From assembly GCA_052035955.1 (NCBI GenBank), contig JBPOHD010000008.1, positions 1-31,474 of the forward strand: DNA of 31,474 bases. The letters run 5' to 3'. Under the pieces are notes generated by a model, which was given only the letters and a program-made list of their open reading frames with translations, did not search any database and was not told the origin of the DNA. The translations under genes were made by a program, and so were the position numbers. The DNA is from JAEUNJ01 sp052035955. GTDB taxonomy: Bacteria; Pseudomonadota; Gammaproteobacteria; Burkholderiales; Rhodocyclaceae. Position 1 is the first letter of the stretch. Each line of letters begins with the position of its first letter. This document shows positions 1 to 7,813 of this stretch, one piece after another.

Positions 1-320
1 TGCTCAAGGTCAGCGGCATCTACGTCTCGCCCATCGAGGTGGAATCGGCCCTGGTCGCCCACGACGCGGTGCTGGAGGCGGCCGTCATCGGCGACACCGA
101 TGCCGACGGGCTCACCAAGCCGCGCGCCTTCGTCGTCCTCAAGGATGGCCTGCGTCCCTCGCCGGAACTGGCCGAGGCCCTGAAGCGCCACGTCAAGGAC
201 CGCCTGGCGCCCTACAAGTACCCGCGCTGGGTCGAATTCATCCCCGAACTGCCGAAGACGGCGACCGGGAAGATCCAGCGCTACAAGCTGCGGGCGGCGG
301 GCGCCACCCCGGGAGGCTGA
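1..320 (+). CDS. Benzoate-CoA ligase-type acyl-CoA synthetase, 3' end only
   Basis: The reading frame is open from the window edge (codons in phase with base 3) and stops with TGA at 318-320, so only the C-terminal lid domain of an adenylate-forming CoA ligase is present. The fragment begins LKVSGIYVSPIEVE, the typical hinge and first strand of that domain in benzoate-CoA ligases. Near the end PKTATGKIQRYKLR contains the conserved catalytic lysine (TGK). Such enzymes turn an aromatic acid, ATP and CoA into acyl-CoA, AMP and pyrophosphate in the cytoplasm. The GTG at 39 is internal, not a start. A benzoate-type substrate fits the neighbouring aromatic CoA-thioester cluster, but the N-terminal substrate pocket lies outside the window, so specificity cannot be decided. 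Confidence 0.85.
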   Translation, partial: LKVSGIYVSPIEVESALVAHDAVLEAAVIGDTDADGLTKPRAFVVLKDGLRPSPELAEALKRHVKDRLAPYKYPRWVEFIPELPKTATGKIQRYKLRAAGATPGG

Positions 321-425
321 GGCCGCGGCGGGGGATCAAGCTGCCCGGATTCCCCGGCGGCGATAAACTCCCGGCCGAGGCGGCGGCCCGGCGCAGGCCG
401 CCGGCCGCCATGAACGGGAGGCCCC

Positions 426-1274
426 ATGCGACTGGACGACGAGCAGGAAAGCAGCAACGTGGAGGATCGCCGCGGCATGTCCATGGGACGGGCCGGCGGC
501 GTCGGCATCGGCACGGTCCTGCTGGCGCTGGTCGCCAGCTATTTCTTCGGCATCGATCCCCAGGCCGTCATCGGGGTCGCCTCGCAGATGCAGTCGGGCG
601 CTCCGCCGGCGCAGGCAGGCCGCCCGCCGGCCGACGACCCGGCGACGCGGCAGGTGAGGAAGGTGCTGGGCTCGACGGAGCGCACCTGGGGCGAGATCTT
701 CCGCGCCAGCGGCCGGACCTACGAGGAGCCGACCCTGGTCCTCTTCAGCGGCGCCACGCCGACGGCCTGCGGCACCGGCGACGCGGCCATGGGGCCCTTC
801 TACTGCCCGGGCGACCGAAAGGTCTATATCGACCTGGCCTTCTACGACGAACTGGCGCGGCGCTTCCACGCGCCGGGGAACGCCGCCCAGGCCTACGTGA
901 TCGCCCACGAGGTCGGCCACCACGTGCAGAACCTGCTCGGCACCTCGGAAAAGGTGCAGGCGGCGCGGCAGCGGGCCCGATCCCAGGCCGAGGCCAACGC
1001 CCTGTCGGTGCGCCTGGAGCTGCAGGCCGACTGCTACGCCGGGGTCTGGATGGCCAAGGCCAACGAGGCCCGGCACATCCTGGAGCAGGGCGACCTGGAG
1101 GGCATCCTCACCGCCGCCGCCGCCATCGGCGACGACACGCTGCAGAAACAGGCCCGGGGCCGGGTGGTGCCCGACTCCTTCACCCACGGCAGCGCCGCCC
1201 AGCGCATGCAGTGGTTCAAGCGTGGCATCGAACGCGGCGACCCGCGGGAGTGCAATACCTTCGCAGGCCGGTGA
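426..1274 (+). CDS. Neutral zinc metallopeptidase (YpfJ/KPN_02809 family)
   Basis: This 282-residue protein begins MRLDDEQESSNVEDRRG, the characteristic amino end of the YpfJ family. A hydrophobic segment at about residues 26-41 would anchor it in the inner membrane with the rest outside the cytoplasm. The zinc site HEVGHH starts at H161, with E162 as the expected general base, and LELQADCYAGVW about 40 residues later supplies the third ligand region. The ATG at 426 has GGGAGG just upstream. The physiological substrate of the family is poorly known. A GATAAA at 362-367 could be a weak -10 element. The gene is followed by the EamA gene with 22 bp between them and has no evident link to the catabolic cluster. 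Confidence 0.9.
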   Translation: MRLDDEQESSNVEDRRGMSMGRAGGVGIGTVLLALVASYFFGIDPQAVIGVASQMQSGAPPAQAGRPPADDPATRQVRKVLGSTERTWGEIFRASGRTYEEPTLVLFSGATPTACGTGDAAMGPFYCPGDRKVYIDLAFYDELARRFHAPGNAAQAYVIAHEVGHHVQNLLGTSEKVQAARQRARSQAEANALSVRLELQADCYAGVWMAKANEARHILEQGDLEGILTAAAAIGDDTLQKQARGRVVPDSFTHGSAAQRMQWFKRGIERGDPRECNTFAGR

Positions 1275-1296
1275 GCGCCGCCCGCGCCGGCCGCCC

Positions 1297-2181
1297 ATGA
1301 GCGCACCCTGGCGCCCGGGCCGTTGGGACCCCAGGCTGCAGATCCACCTCTGCGTCCTGCTCTGGGGCTTCACCGCCATCCTCGGCAAGCTGATCAGCCT
1401 AGCGGCGCTGCCCCTGGTCTTCTGGCGCATGGCCATCGTCGCCGCCTGCCTCGCCCTCTGGCCGCCGGTTTGGCGGGGCCTGCGCGGGCTGCCGCCGCGG
1501 CGCCTGTTGGCGGCGGCCGGCGTGGGGGTCCTGGTGACGGTCCACTGGCTCTGCTTCTACGGCGCCATCAAGCTGGCCAACGCCTCGGTGGCCGCCACCT
1601 GCATGGGCCTGGCGCCGGTCTTCCTCTCCGTCGTCGAGCCGCTGTTCTTCGGCCGGCCCTTCGCCCGGCGGGAGCTGTTCCTCGCCCTGGCGGCGGTGCC
1701 CGGGATCGCGCTGGTCGTCGGCGGCATTCCCGAGGGCATGCTTTCGGGATTCTGGCTCGGCGCCCTGGCGGCCTTCCTGGCGGCCGTCTTCGGCATTCTC
1801 AACAAGCGCCTGTCCACCGAGGTGCCGGCCCTGGCCCTGACGGCGGTGGAGATGGCGGCCGGCGCCGTGGCGCTCGGCGCGCTGGTGCCGGCCTGGCCGC
1901 TGCTGGGCGCGGACTTCGCGGTGCCGGGGCCGGCCGACGCCGGCTGGCTGGCGGTGCTGGCCATCGCCTGCACCCTGTTCCCCTTCGCGCTTTCCCTGGT
2001 GGCGCTGCGGCGGATCAGCGTCTTCAGCGCCCAGCTGGCTGTGAACCTGGAGCCCGTCTATTCCATCGTCCTCGCCGCCCTGCTGCTCGGCGAATCCCGG
2101 GAGCTCGATCCCGCCTTCTACCTGGGGGTGGCGATCATCCTGGGCAGCGTGTTCGCCCACGGGCGTCGCGCGGATGGTTGA
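1297..2181 (+). CDS. EamA/DMT-family transporter (10 TM)
   Basis: A 294-residue, very hydrophobic protein with about ten predicted membrane spans in two similar halves, as in the drug/metabolite transporter (EamA) family. The first span begins at LQIHLCVLLWGFTAILGKLI. The second half has the usual ending: LEPVYSIVLAALLLGE, then a final helix LGVAIILGSVFA. An in-frame ATG at 1222 would extend the protein into the preceding metallopeptidase gene, so the ATG at 1297, 22 bp after that stop, is preferred. Substrates in this family range from amino acids to nucleobase derivatives and cannot be deduced here. It converges on the acyl-CoA dehydrogenase gene, with an inverted-repeat element between. 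Confidence 0.88.
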   Translation: MSAPWRPGRWDPRLQIHLCVLLWGFTAILGKLISLAALPLVFWRMAIVAACLALWPPVWRGLRGLPPRRLLAAAGVGVLVTVHWLCFYGAIKLANASVAATCMGLAPVFLSVVEPLFFGRPFARRELFLALAAVPGIALVVGGIPEGMLSGFWLGALAAFLAAVFGILNKRLSTEVPALALTAVEMAAGAVALGALVPAWPLLGADFAVPGPADAGWLAVLAIACTLFPFALSLVALRRISVFSAQLAVNLEPVYSIVLAALLLGESRELDPAFYLGVAIILGSVFAHGRRADG

Positions 2182-2189
2182 AAATCTCT

Positions 2190-2375
2190 TTCACCACAGA
2201 GGACGCGGAGGACGCAGAGGAAGGGCAGCCCTGTCACCAGACCGCGGAGTCATTGGGAAGCGCGAATTCCGCCGGGTCATCGGGTTCGGACCACCCGTCG
2301 GGCGCGCGCGCCGCTCCCGACAAGCCTCCGGCTTTCCTCCGTGTCCTCCGCGACCTCTGCGACCTCCGTGACAAG
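2190..2375. repeat. Paired inverted repeat, CACAGAGG family, element 1
   Basis: The left arm (2190-2223) reads TTCACCACAGAGG followed by 9-nt steps of the GGACGCGGA type. The right arm (2333-2375) is the approximate reverse complement, with CCTCCGTGTCCTCCGCG steps. About 110 bp of unique sequence lies between. It fills the gap between the convergent EamA and acyl-CoA dehydrogenase genes. Translations such as FTTEDAEDAEE arise from this repeat and are not real proteins. Confidence 0.85.
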
Positions 2376-2386
2376 GCCCTTCGGTC

Positions 2387-4174
2387 TCAGAGCGCCGTTT
2401 CGGCGAAGTCCGCCACCGCCGCGCCGCCCATGCGTAAGGCCTCGCCATGGGCGGCGGCCTGGGGCAGCAGATGGCTGCAATAGAAGCGGGCCAGGCCGAT
2501 GATGCCATCGAGGTAATCGGCGTCGCCCTCGCCGGCGGCCAGGAGCTTTTGCGCCGCCAGGGCGGCACGGCCGATCTGCCAGCCGCCGCAGCACAGGCCC
2601 AGCTGGTGCAGCAGGGGCACGGCGCCGGCCAGCACCGAGCCGGGTGATTCCTTTCCCTGGGCGAGGATCCAGTCCAGGGAGGCGGCGAGGGCCGCGTACT
2701 GGCGGTCCAGCGCCTCGGCGAGGCCTGCCAGCGCGGGCACGGCGGCCAGGGCCGCGGCGTCGGCGCCCATCTCGGCGAGCAGTTCCTTCAGGGTGGCGCC
2801 GCCCTCCCGCTGGATCTTGCGGCCGAGCAGGTCGTTGGCCTGGATGCCGGTGGTGCCCTCGTAGATGGTGATGATGCGGGCATCGCGGAAGTGCTGGGCG
2901 ATGCCGGTCTCCTCGACGAAGCCCATGCCGCCGAAGACCTGGATGGCGATGTCGCAGACCTCGTTGCCCATCTCGGTGCTCCAGCCCTTGGCCACCGGCA
3001 TCAGCAGGTCCACGTAGCGGCGGTGCCGGTCGGCGACGGCCTGGTCGGGGTGGTGCCCGGCGATGTCGAACCAGCCGGCCGCCGTGTAGAGCAGGCAGCG
3101 GGCGGCCATGATGCGGGCCCGCATGGCGAGCAGCATGCGCTTCACGTCCGGGTGGCGGACGATGGGCACCCGGTTCTCGCCGGTGACGGCGTCGCGGCCC
3201 TGGACCCGCTCCTTGGCGAAGGCGAGGGCCTTCTGCCAGGCGGCCTCGCCCAGGCCGACGCCCTGCACGCCGACGCCGAAGCGGGCCTCGTTCATCATGA
3301 CGAACATGTATTCCAGGCCGCGGTTGGGCTCGCCCACCAGCCAGCCCGTGGCGCCGCCGCCATCGCCGTAGGACAGGGCGCAGGTGGGGCTGCCGTGGAT
3401 GCCCAGCTTGTGCTCGATGGCGATGCAGCGGATGTCGTTCCGCGCCCCCAGGCTGCCGTCGGCATTCACCAGGAACTTGGGGACCAGGAACATGGAGATG
3501 CCCTTGACCCCCGGCGGCGCGTCGGGAAGGCGGGCCAGCACCAGGTGCACGATGTTGTCGGTCAGCTCGTGCTCGCCGTAGGAGATGAAGATCTTCTGGC
3601 CGAAGATGCGGTAGCTGCCGTCGGGCTGGGGCTCGGCGCGGCTGCGCGTGGCGGCCAGGTCGGAGCCGGCCTGGGGTTCGGTGAGGTTCATGGTGCCGCC
3701 CCACTCGCCGCTGACCAGCTTGTGCAGGTAGGTGGCCTTCAGTTCCGGGCTCGCCGCCAGCAGGAGGGCGGCGGATTCGCCGACGTTGAGCTGGGGCAGC
3801 ATGGCGAAGGCCATGTTGGACGAGAACCACATTTCCCAGACCGGTGTCGAGACGAGCTTGGGCAGGTCCTGGCCGCCGAACTCGGCAGGCAGGGACAGGC
3901 CGATCCAGCCGCTGGCCTGGTACTGGTCGTAGGCCTCCTTCCAGCCGTCCGGGCAGGATACGCGGCCGTCCTCCAGCCGGCAGCCCTGCAGGTCGCCGGG
4001 GCGGTTGAGCGGCGCCAGCACGCCGCCGGCGAACTTGCCGGCCTCGTCGAGGATGGCGTCCACCACGTCGGAGGTGGCCTCGCCGCAGCCGGGCAGGGCG
4101 GCGATGTCTTCCAGTCCCGCCAGGTGGCGGAGGATGAACTGCATGTCCCTGAGGGGGGCGGCGTAAATGCTCAT
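2387..4174 (-). CDS. Acyl-CoA dehydrogenase, long C-terminal-domain (DmdC-like) family
   Basis: A 595-residue flavoprotein, longer than the usual 380-residue acyl-CoA dehydrogenase and typical of the subgroup with extra N- and C-terminal domains. The flavin/substrate-binding motif TEPQAGSDL is at residues 165-173. IYEGTTGIQANDL at 437-449 carries the probable catalytic base E439. The ATG at 4174 (MSIYAAPLRD) is chosen because it matches the family's start and has AAAGGA upstream; an in-frame ATG nine codons earlier lies in the repeat. The reaction is alpha,beta-dehydrogenation of an acyl-CoA with electrons passed to ETF. In this cluster it would convert a phenylpropanoyl-CoA to the cinnamoyl-CoA level, or serve a shorter acyl-CoA; the substrate is inferred. 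It is the last gene of the catabolic unit. Confidence 0.9.
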   Translation of the reverse strand: MSIYAAPLRDMQFILRHLAGLEDIAALPGCGEATSDVVDAILDEAGKFAGGVLAPLNRPGDLQGCRLEDGRVSCPDGWKEAYDQYQASGWIGLSLPAEFGGQDLPKLVSTPVWEMWFSSNMAFAMLPQLNVGESAALLLAASPELKATYLHKLVSGEWGGTMNLTEPQAGSDLAATRSRAEPQPDGSYRIFGQKIFISYGEHELTDNIVHLVLARLPDAPPGVKGISMFLVPKFLVNADGSLGARNDIRCIAIEHKLGIHGSPTCALSYGDGGGATGWLVGEPNRGLEYMFVMMNEARFGVGVQGVGLGEAAWQKALAFAKERVQGRDAVTGENRVPIVRHPDVKRMLLAMRARIMAARCLLYTAAGWFDIAGHHPDQAVADRHRRYVDLLMPVAKGWSTEMGNEVCDIAIQVFGGMGFVEETGIAQHFRDARIITIYEGTTGIQANDLLGRKIQREGGATLKELLAEMGADAAALAAVPALAGLAEALDRQYAALAASLDWILAQGKESPGSVLAGAVPLLHQLGLCCGGWQIGRAALAAQKLLAAGEGDADYLDGIIGLARFYCSHLLPQAAAHGEALRMGGAAVADFAETAL

Positions 4175-4202
4175 GGTCTTTCCGATCCTTTCAACAGGCA
4201 CC

Positions 4203-4289
4203 GCTCACCGCAGAGGCCGCGGAGGTCGCAGAGGGAGGCAATTCCTCTGCGCCTTTTTCTCTGTGCCCTCCGCGTCCTCTGTGGTGAGA
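4203..4289. repeat. Paired inverted repeat, CACAGAGG family, element 2
   Basis: The left arm (4203-4238) starts GCTCACCGCAGAGG and the right arm (about 4243-4289) ends CCTCTGTGGTGAG. Only a few bases separate them, so the RNA could form a long imperfect hairpin. It fills the gap between the thioesterase stop and the acyl-CoA dehydrogenase start. Confidence 0.85.
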
Positions 4290-4297
4290 TGTTCGAA

Positions 4298-4717
4298 CTA
4301 CTCGCACATGGCCCGGATGTCGGCCGGGATGGGGATGGCCTTGACGCGCAGGGGATTGTCCGGGTCGTGGATGGCGAAGACGCGGATCTCCTCGCCCTCG
4401 GCGATCAGGGTGTCGCCGCGGCGGGCGACGTGGTTCATGACGAAGGCCTTGTTGCGCCATTCGACGATGGAGGTCTCGATGTCGATGTCCTCGCCGTAGG
4501 TGGCCGAGTTGATGAACTTGGCCGAGGCGTTCACCAGCGGCGTGCCGATGATGCCGCGGGTGAGCGCCAGCTCCCGCCAGGGCGGGACGCCGCAGGAGAC
4601 GAAGAACTCGAAGCTGGCGGTGTCGAACCACTTGAAGTAGTTCGAGAAATGGACGATCTGGGCCGGATCGCAATCGGAGAAGGCGATGCGGTGCCGATGC
4701 ATGGTCTTGCGGGTCAT
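4298..4717 (-). CDS. Hotdog-fold thioesterase (4-hydroxybenzoyl-CoA thioesterase family)
   Basis: This 139-residue protein has the single hotdog fold of the 4HBT family. The active-site stretch SDCDPAQIVHFSNYFKW places an aspartate at D17, the same position as the catalytic aspartate of Pseudomonas 4-hydroxybenzoyl-CoA thioesterase. Full family length is about 140 residues. The ATG at 4717 has GGAG about seven bases upstream. It would hydrolyse an aroyl-CoA to the free acid and CoA in the cytoplasm. In this unit that could release hydroxybenzoate or vanillate after side-chain shortening, or relieve CoA trapping. The true substrate is not fixed by the sequence. Inverted-repeat elements flank the gene on both sides. 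Confidence 0.88.
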   Translation of the reverse strand: MTRKTMHRHRIAFSDCDPAQIVHFSNYFKWFDTASFEFFVSCGVPPWRELALTRGIIGTPLVNASAKFINSATYGEDIDIETSIVEWRNKAFVMNHVARRGDTLIAEGEEIRVFAIHDPDNPLRVKAIPIPADIRAMCE

Positions 4718-4740
4718 GGGGTGCTCCGTGATGAGTCAAT

Positions 4741-4848
4741 GCTCACCGCAAAGGCGCCAAGTCGCAAAGGACCGCAAAGAGATCGCGGGAACCTCGTAAC
4801 ACGACCCTTTGCGGGTTTTCTTCGCGCCTTTGCGCCTTTGCGGTGGAC
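4741..4848. repeat. Paired inverted repeat, CGCAAAGG variant, element 3
   Basis: The left arm (4741-4780) begins GCTCACCGCAAAGGCGCCAA and the right arm (4806-4848) ends GCGCCTTTGCGGTGG. It has the same architecture and 9-nt rhythm as elements 1, 2, 4 and 5, but the core is CGCAAAG rather than CACAGAG. It lies between the SDR and thioesterase genes. Confidence 0.85.
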
Positions 4849-4856
4849 TTTCGTTC

Positions 4857-5624
4857 TTACTTCGGCGCCATCCGCAGGGCGCCGTCGAGGCGGATCACCT
4901 CGCCGTTCAGCATCTCGTTCTCGGCGATGTGCTGCACCAGGGCGGCATATTCGTCGGGGCGGCCCAGGCGCGGCGGGAAGGGCACCGACTTGCCCAGCGA
5001 TTCCTGGGCCTCCTTGGGCAGGCTTTCCAGCAGGGGCGTCAGGAAGAGGCCCGGGGCGATGGTGACGACGCGGATGCCGGAGCGGGCCAGCTCGCGGGCG
5101 ATGGGCAGGGTCATGCCGACGATGCCGCCCTTGGAGGCGGCGTAGGCGGCCTGGCCGATCTGGCCGTCGTAGGCGGCGATGGAGGCCGTGCTGACGATGA
5201 CGCCCCGCTCGCCGGCGGCGTTCGGGTTGCCCTTGGCCATGGCCTCGGCGGCCAGGCGCAGCATGTTGAAGCTGCCGATCAGGTTGATGCCGATGACGCG
5301 GGCGAAGGTTTCCAGGCGGTGCGGGCCTTCCTTGCCGAGGACCTTCTCCGGGGGGCCGATGCCGGCGCAGTTCACCAGGCCCTGCAAACCGCTGAACTTC
5401 TCCAGGGCCAGCTGCACGGCGGCCTTGCCGTCCGCTTCCGAGGTGACGTCGGTCTTGATGAAGGCGGCGCCGGCGCCGAGTTCGGCGGCCAGGGCGTTGC
5501 CGCGCTCGGCATTGACGTCGGCAATGACCACGTTGGCGCCGGCCGCGGCCAGCCGCCGGGCCGTCGCTTCACCGAGGCCCGAGGCGCCGCCGGTGACGAT
5601 GAAGGTGCTGCCTTTCAGTTCCAT
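4857..5624 (-). CDS. SDR-family 3-hydroxyacyl-CoA dehydrogenase (type II, HSD10-like)
   Basis: A 255-residue short-chain dehydrogenase. The nucleotide-binding motif TGGASGLG is at residues 11-18, and D36 after the second strand favours NAD over NADP. The catalytic set is S148, Y161 and K165 (YAASK). The wording around S148 (STASIAAYDGQIGQAAY) is that of type II 3-hydroxyacyl-CoA dehydrogenases. It should oxidise a 3-hydroxyacyl-CoA to the 3-ketoacyl-CoA, the third step of beta-oxidation, between the hydratase and thiolase also encoded here. The ATG at 5624 follows GGGAGAA at good spacing. A longer in-frame start at 5798 would run through the repeat and is rejected. Confidence 0.9.
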   Translation of the reverse strand: MELKGSTFIVTGGASGLGEATARRLAAAGANVVIADVNAERGNALAAELGAGAAFIKTDVTSEADGKAAVQLALEKFSGLQGLVNCAGIGPPEKVLGKEGPHRLETFARVIGINLIGSFNMLRLAAEAMAKGNPNAAGERGVIVSTASIAAYDGQIGQAAYAASKGGIVGMTLPIARELARSGIRVVTIAPGLFLTPLLESLPKEAQESLGKSVPFPPRLGRPDEYAALVQHIAENEMLNGEVIRLDGALRMAPK

Positions 5625-5650
5625 GCTGTTCTCCCGAAAAATCGAAATCG

Positions 5651-5754
5651 TTTCACCACGGAGGACACGGAGGGCGCGGAGAAATGCAGAGACGATGCAT
5701 TTCTGAAAATCGACGCTGGTTTTCCTCCGTGTCCTCTGCGTCCTCTGTGGTGAG
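5651..5754. repeat. Paired inverted repeat, CACAGAGG family, element 4
   Basis: The left arm (5651-5690) starts TTTCACCACGGAGGACACGG and the right arm (5720-5754) ends TCCTCTGCGTCCTCTGTGG plus TGAG, a close reverse complement. About 30 bp separate the arms. It fills the gap between the thiolase and SDR genes. Confidence 0.87.
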
Positions 5755-5766
5755 TGGGTTTTGCCC

Positions 5767-7023
5767 CTAACCGACATTCTCCACCAGGATCGCGACACCC
5801 TGGCCGCCGCCGGCGCAGGCCGAGGAGACGCCGTACTGCAGGCCGGCGGCCCTGATCTGGCGCGAGACGGTGGTGGTCAGGCGGACGCCCGAGGCGCCCA
5901 GCGGGTGGCCGATGGCGATGGCGCCGCCATGGACGTTGGCCTTTTCCCGGTCCAGCCCCAGTTCCTTCTCGCAGGCCAGGTACTGGGCGCCGAAGGCCTC
6001 GTTGATCTCGACGCGGCCGACGTCGGAAAGCTGCAGCCCGGCCTTGGCCAGCACGGAGCGGATGGCCGGCGCCGGGCCGATGCCCATGATCTCCGGCGGC
6101 ACGCCGACGGAGCTGCCGGCGACGATGCGGGCCAGGGGTTTGAGGCCGTGGGCCCGCACGTAGTCGCCCGAGGCGACGATCACCGCCGCCGCGCCGTCCA
6201 CGATGGCCGAGCTGTTGCCGCCGGTCTGCACGCCCTTGAAGGCGGGCTTCAGCTTGGCCAGGGTCTCGTAGGGGGTGGGGCGCACGTGGCCGTCGCGCTC
6301 GAAGCGCTGCAGCCTGTCGGCAAGCTTGAGGCCGCGCGGGTTGTAGCCCTCCAGTTCCCAGGTGGCGTTGGTCACCGGCACCACCTCGTCGGCATACCAG
6401 CCGGCGTCCCAGGCGGCGCAACCGCGGGCGAAGCTCTCGGCGGCGAAGCGGTCCGTGTCCTCGCGGCTGATGCCGTAGCGCCTGGCCAGGTTCTCCGCCG
6501 TGTCGCCCATGCTGGCGCCGGGGGCGGTGTCCTTGGTGGCCTCCCAGAGGAAGTCCTTGAACTCGACCTGGCCCATGCGGAAGCCGGCACGGTGGGTGTA
6601 GGCGGCCACCGGATTGCGCGACATGGACTCGGTGCCGACGGCCAGCACCACCTGCGCCTTGCCCAGCTTGATGTGGTCGGCGGCGGTGAGGATGGTCTCG
6701 AAGCCGGTGCCGCAGAGGCGCTGCACCAGGACGGCGGGCACCGGCAGCGGCACGCCGGAATAGAGGCCGACGTGGCGCGGCAGGAAGTAGGCGTCGAAGC
6801 TGGACTGGGCCATGTTGCCGCCGATGATCGCCTGCACGTCGGCGGCGGGGATGCCGGACTTCTCGAACAGCGCGCGGGCGGCGTAGATGCCCATGTCGGT
6901 GGGCGAGACGTCGCGCAGGGCGGTGTTGTAGTCGGCGAAGGGAGTGCGCACCCCGGCGACGAGCCAGATGTCGTCGTAGGTGGTGGCCAGGGCGTGGGCT
7001 TCGGAGGCCGCGAAGGGATTCAT
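5767..7023 (-). CDS. Thiolase family protein (3-ketoacyl-CoA thiolase)
   Basis: A 418-residue thiolase with all expected active-site elements: the nucleophile C104 in QRLCGTG, then NEAFGAQ, the histidine in AIGHPLGASG, and the second cysteine in SSACAGGGQG near the end. It has about 20 extra residues before the usual start, MNPFAASEAHALATTYDD, yet the ATG at 7023 overlaps the stop of the upstream hydratase gene as ATGA, which supports it. It would cleave 3-ketoacyl-CoA with CoA to acetyl-CoA and an acyl-CoA two carbons shorter. In this context that is a benzoyl-CoA-type product (inference). The overlap implies translational coupling with the hydratase. Confidence 0.92.
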   Translation of the reverse strand: MNPFAASEAHALATTYDDIWLVAGVRTPFADYNTALRDVSPTDMGIYAARALFEKSGIPAADVQAIIGGNMAQSSFDAYFLPRHVGLYSGVPLPVPAVLVQRLCGTGFETILTAADHIKLGKAQVVLAVGTESMSRNPVAAYTHRAGFRMGQVEFKDFLWEATKDTAPGASMGDTAENLARRYGISREDTDRFAAESFARGCAAWDAGWYADEVVPVTNATWELEGYNPRGLKLADRLQRFERDGHVRPTPYETLAKLKPAFKGVQTGGNSSAIVDGAAAVIVASGDYVRAHGLKPLARIVAGSSVGVPPEIMGIGPAPAIRSVLAKAGLQLSDVGRVEINEAFGAQYLACEKELGLDREKANVHGGAIAIGHPLGASGVRLTTTVSRQIRAAGLQYGVSSACAGGGQGVAILVENVG

Positions 7024-7790
7024 GTCTGGGGTCCTTTTCCTTTGCGCTGCAGGAAGTGGCCGATGCGTTCGACCACTTCCGGGCTGGTCTGGGTGAGGGC
7101 CGCCGTCAGGGATTCGACGTAGAAGCCGTCGTCGGTGGCCATGTTGCTGATGCGGGCGATGGCGGTGACCATGGCCCAGTTGGCCATGTGGGAGTTCTCG
7201 GCGATGCGGGTGGCCAGTTCCTGCGCCTTGGCCAGGCTCTCGCCCTCGCCGACCAGGTAGTGGGAGAGCCCCAGGCGCTGGCCGTCCTCGGCGTTGTAGA
7301 TGCGGCCGGTGAGCATCATCTCGCACATGCGGCCCTGGCCGATGATGCGGGCCACGCGCACCGAGGCGCCGCCGCCGACGAAGATGCCGTGGCGGCCTTC
7401 GGGAAGCTGGTAGATGGTGGAGGGTTCGGCGACGCGGACGTGGGTGGCGGTGGCCAGTTCCAGGCCGCCGCCGATCACCGCCCCCTGCATGGCGGCGATC
7501 ACCGGGATGCCGCCGAACTGGATGCGGTGGAAGATGCGGTGCCAGCCCTGGGAGTGCTGCATGACGCCGAAGGGCTCCCGGTGCTGGTGCTCGGCCAGGT
7601 CGAGGCCGGCGCAGAAGTGCTTGCCCTCGCCGGCGAGGATGATCGCCCGGGTGTCTTCCGGTGCCGACTGGAAGGCCTTGTCGATGGCCTCCAGCAGGCG
7701 GTCGCTGACGGCATTGCGCTTGCCCGGCCGGTTCAGGGTGATGGTGTAGACGCCCTCCGTGAAGGAGGTCTTGACGAGGGGTTCGGTCAC
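7020..7790 (-). CDS. Enoyl-CoA hydratase/isomerase (crotonase family)
   Basis: This 256-residue crotonase has an oxyanion-hole region (HFCAGLDL) and GGGLELA. The two glutamates expected for hydratase chemistry are present, E111 in GGGLELA and E131 in QLPEGRHG. It starts at GTG 7790 (VTEPLVKTSF after initiation), with AAAGGAA six bases upstream; no ATG lies nearby in frame. It should add water to a cinnamoyl-type enoyl-CoA. It does not look like the 276-residue hydroxycinnamoyl-CoA hydratase-lyase that yields an aldehyde directly. With the SDR and thiolase genes alongside, a beta-oxidative route is more likely. It lies 23 bp after the feruloyl-CoA synthase gene and overlaps the thiolase start by four bases. 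Confidence 0.9.
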   Translation of the reverse strand: MTEPLVKTSFTEGVYTITLNRPGKRNAVSDRLLEAIDKAFQSAPEDTRAIILAGEGKHFCAGLDLAEHQHREPFGVMQHSQGWHRIFHRIQFGGIPVIAAMQGAVIGGGLELATATHVRVAEPSTIYQLPEGRHGIFVGGGASVRVARIIGQGRMCEMMLTGRIYNAEDGQRLGLSHYLVGEGESLAKAQELATRIAENSHMANWAMVTAIARISNMATDDGFYVESLTAALTQTSPEVVERIGHFLQRKGKGPQT

Positions 7791-7813
7791 TGCGTTTCCT
7801 TTGTCGGTGCGCT

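Noticed and set aside
2174..2483. Peptides such as FTTEDAEDAEE and HRGRGGRRGR from the inverted-repeat elements
   Set aside because: They are direct translations of the 9-nt repeats and recur in several frames at non-coding sites.
2891..5065. 724-residue plus-strand open frame antisense to the acyl-CoA dehydrogenase and thioesterase genes
   Set aside because: It is rich in G, A, V, D and H, crosses repeat elements and lies opposite clear gene families. It is a shadow frame caused by high GC at third codon positions.
7020..7790. Hydroxycinnamoyl-CoA hydratase-lyase (vanillin-forming) identity for the crotonase
   Set aside because: It is shorter than that enzyme and lacks its characteristic wording, and the neighbouring SDR and thiolase genes indicate beta-oxidation.
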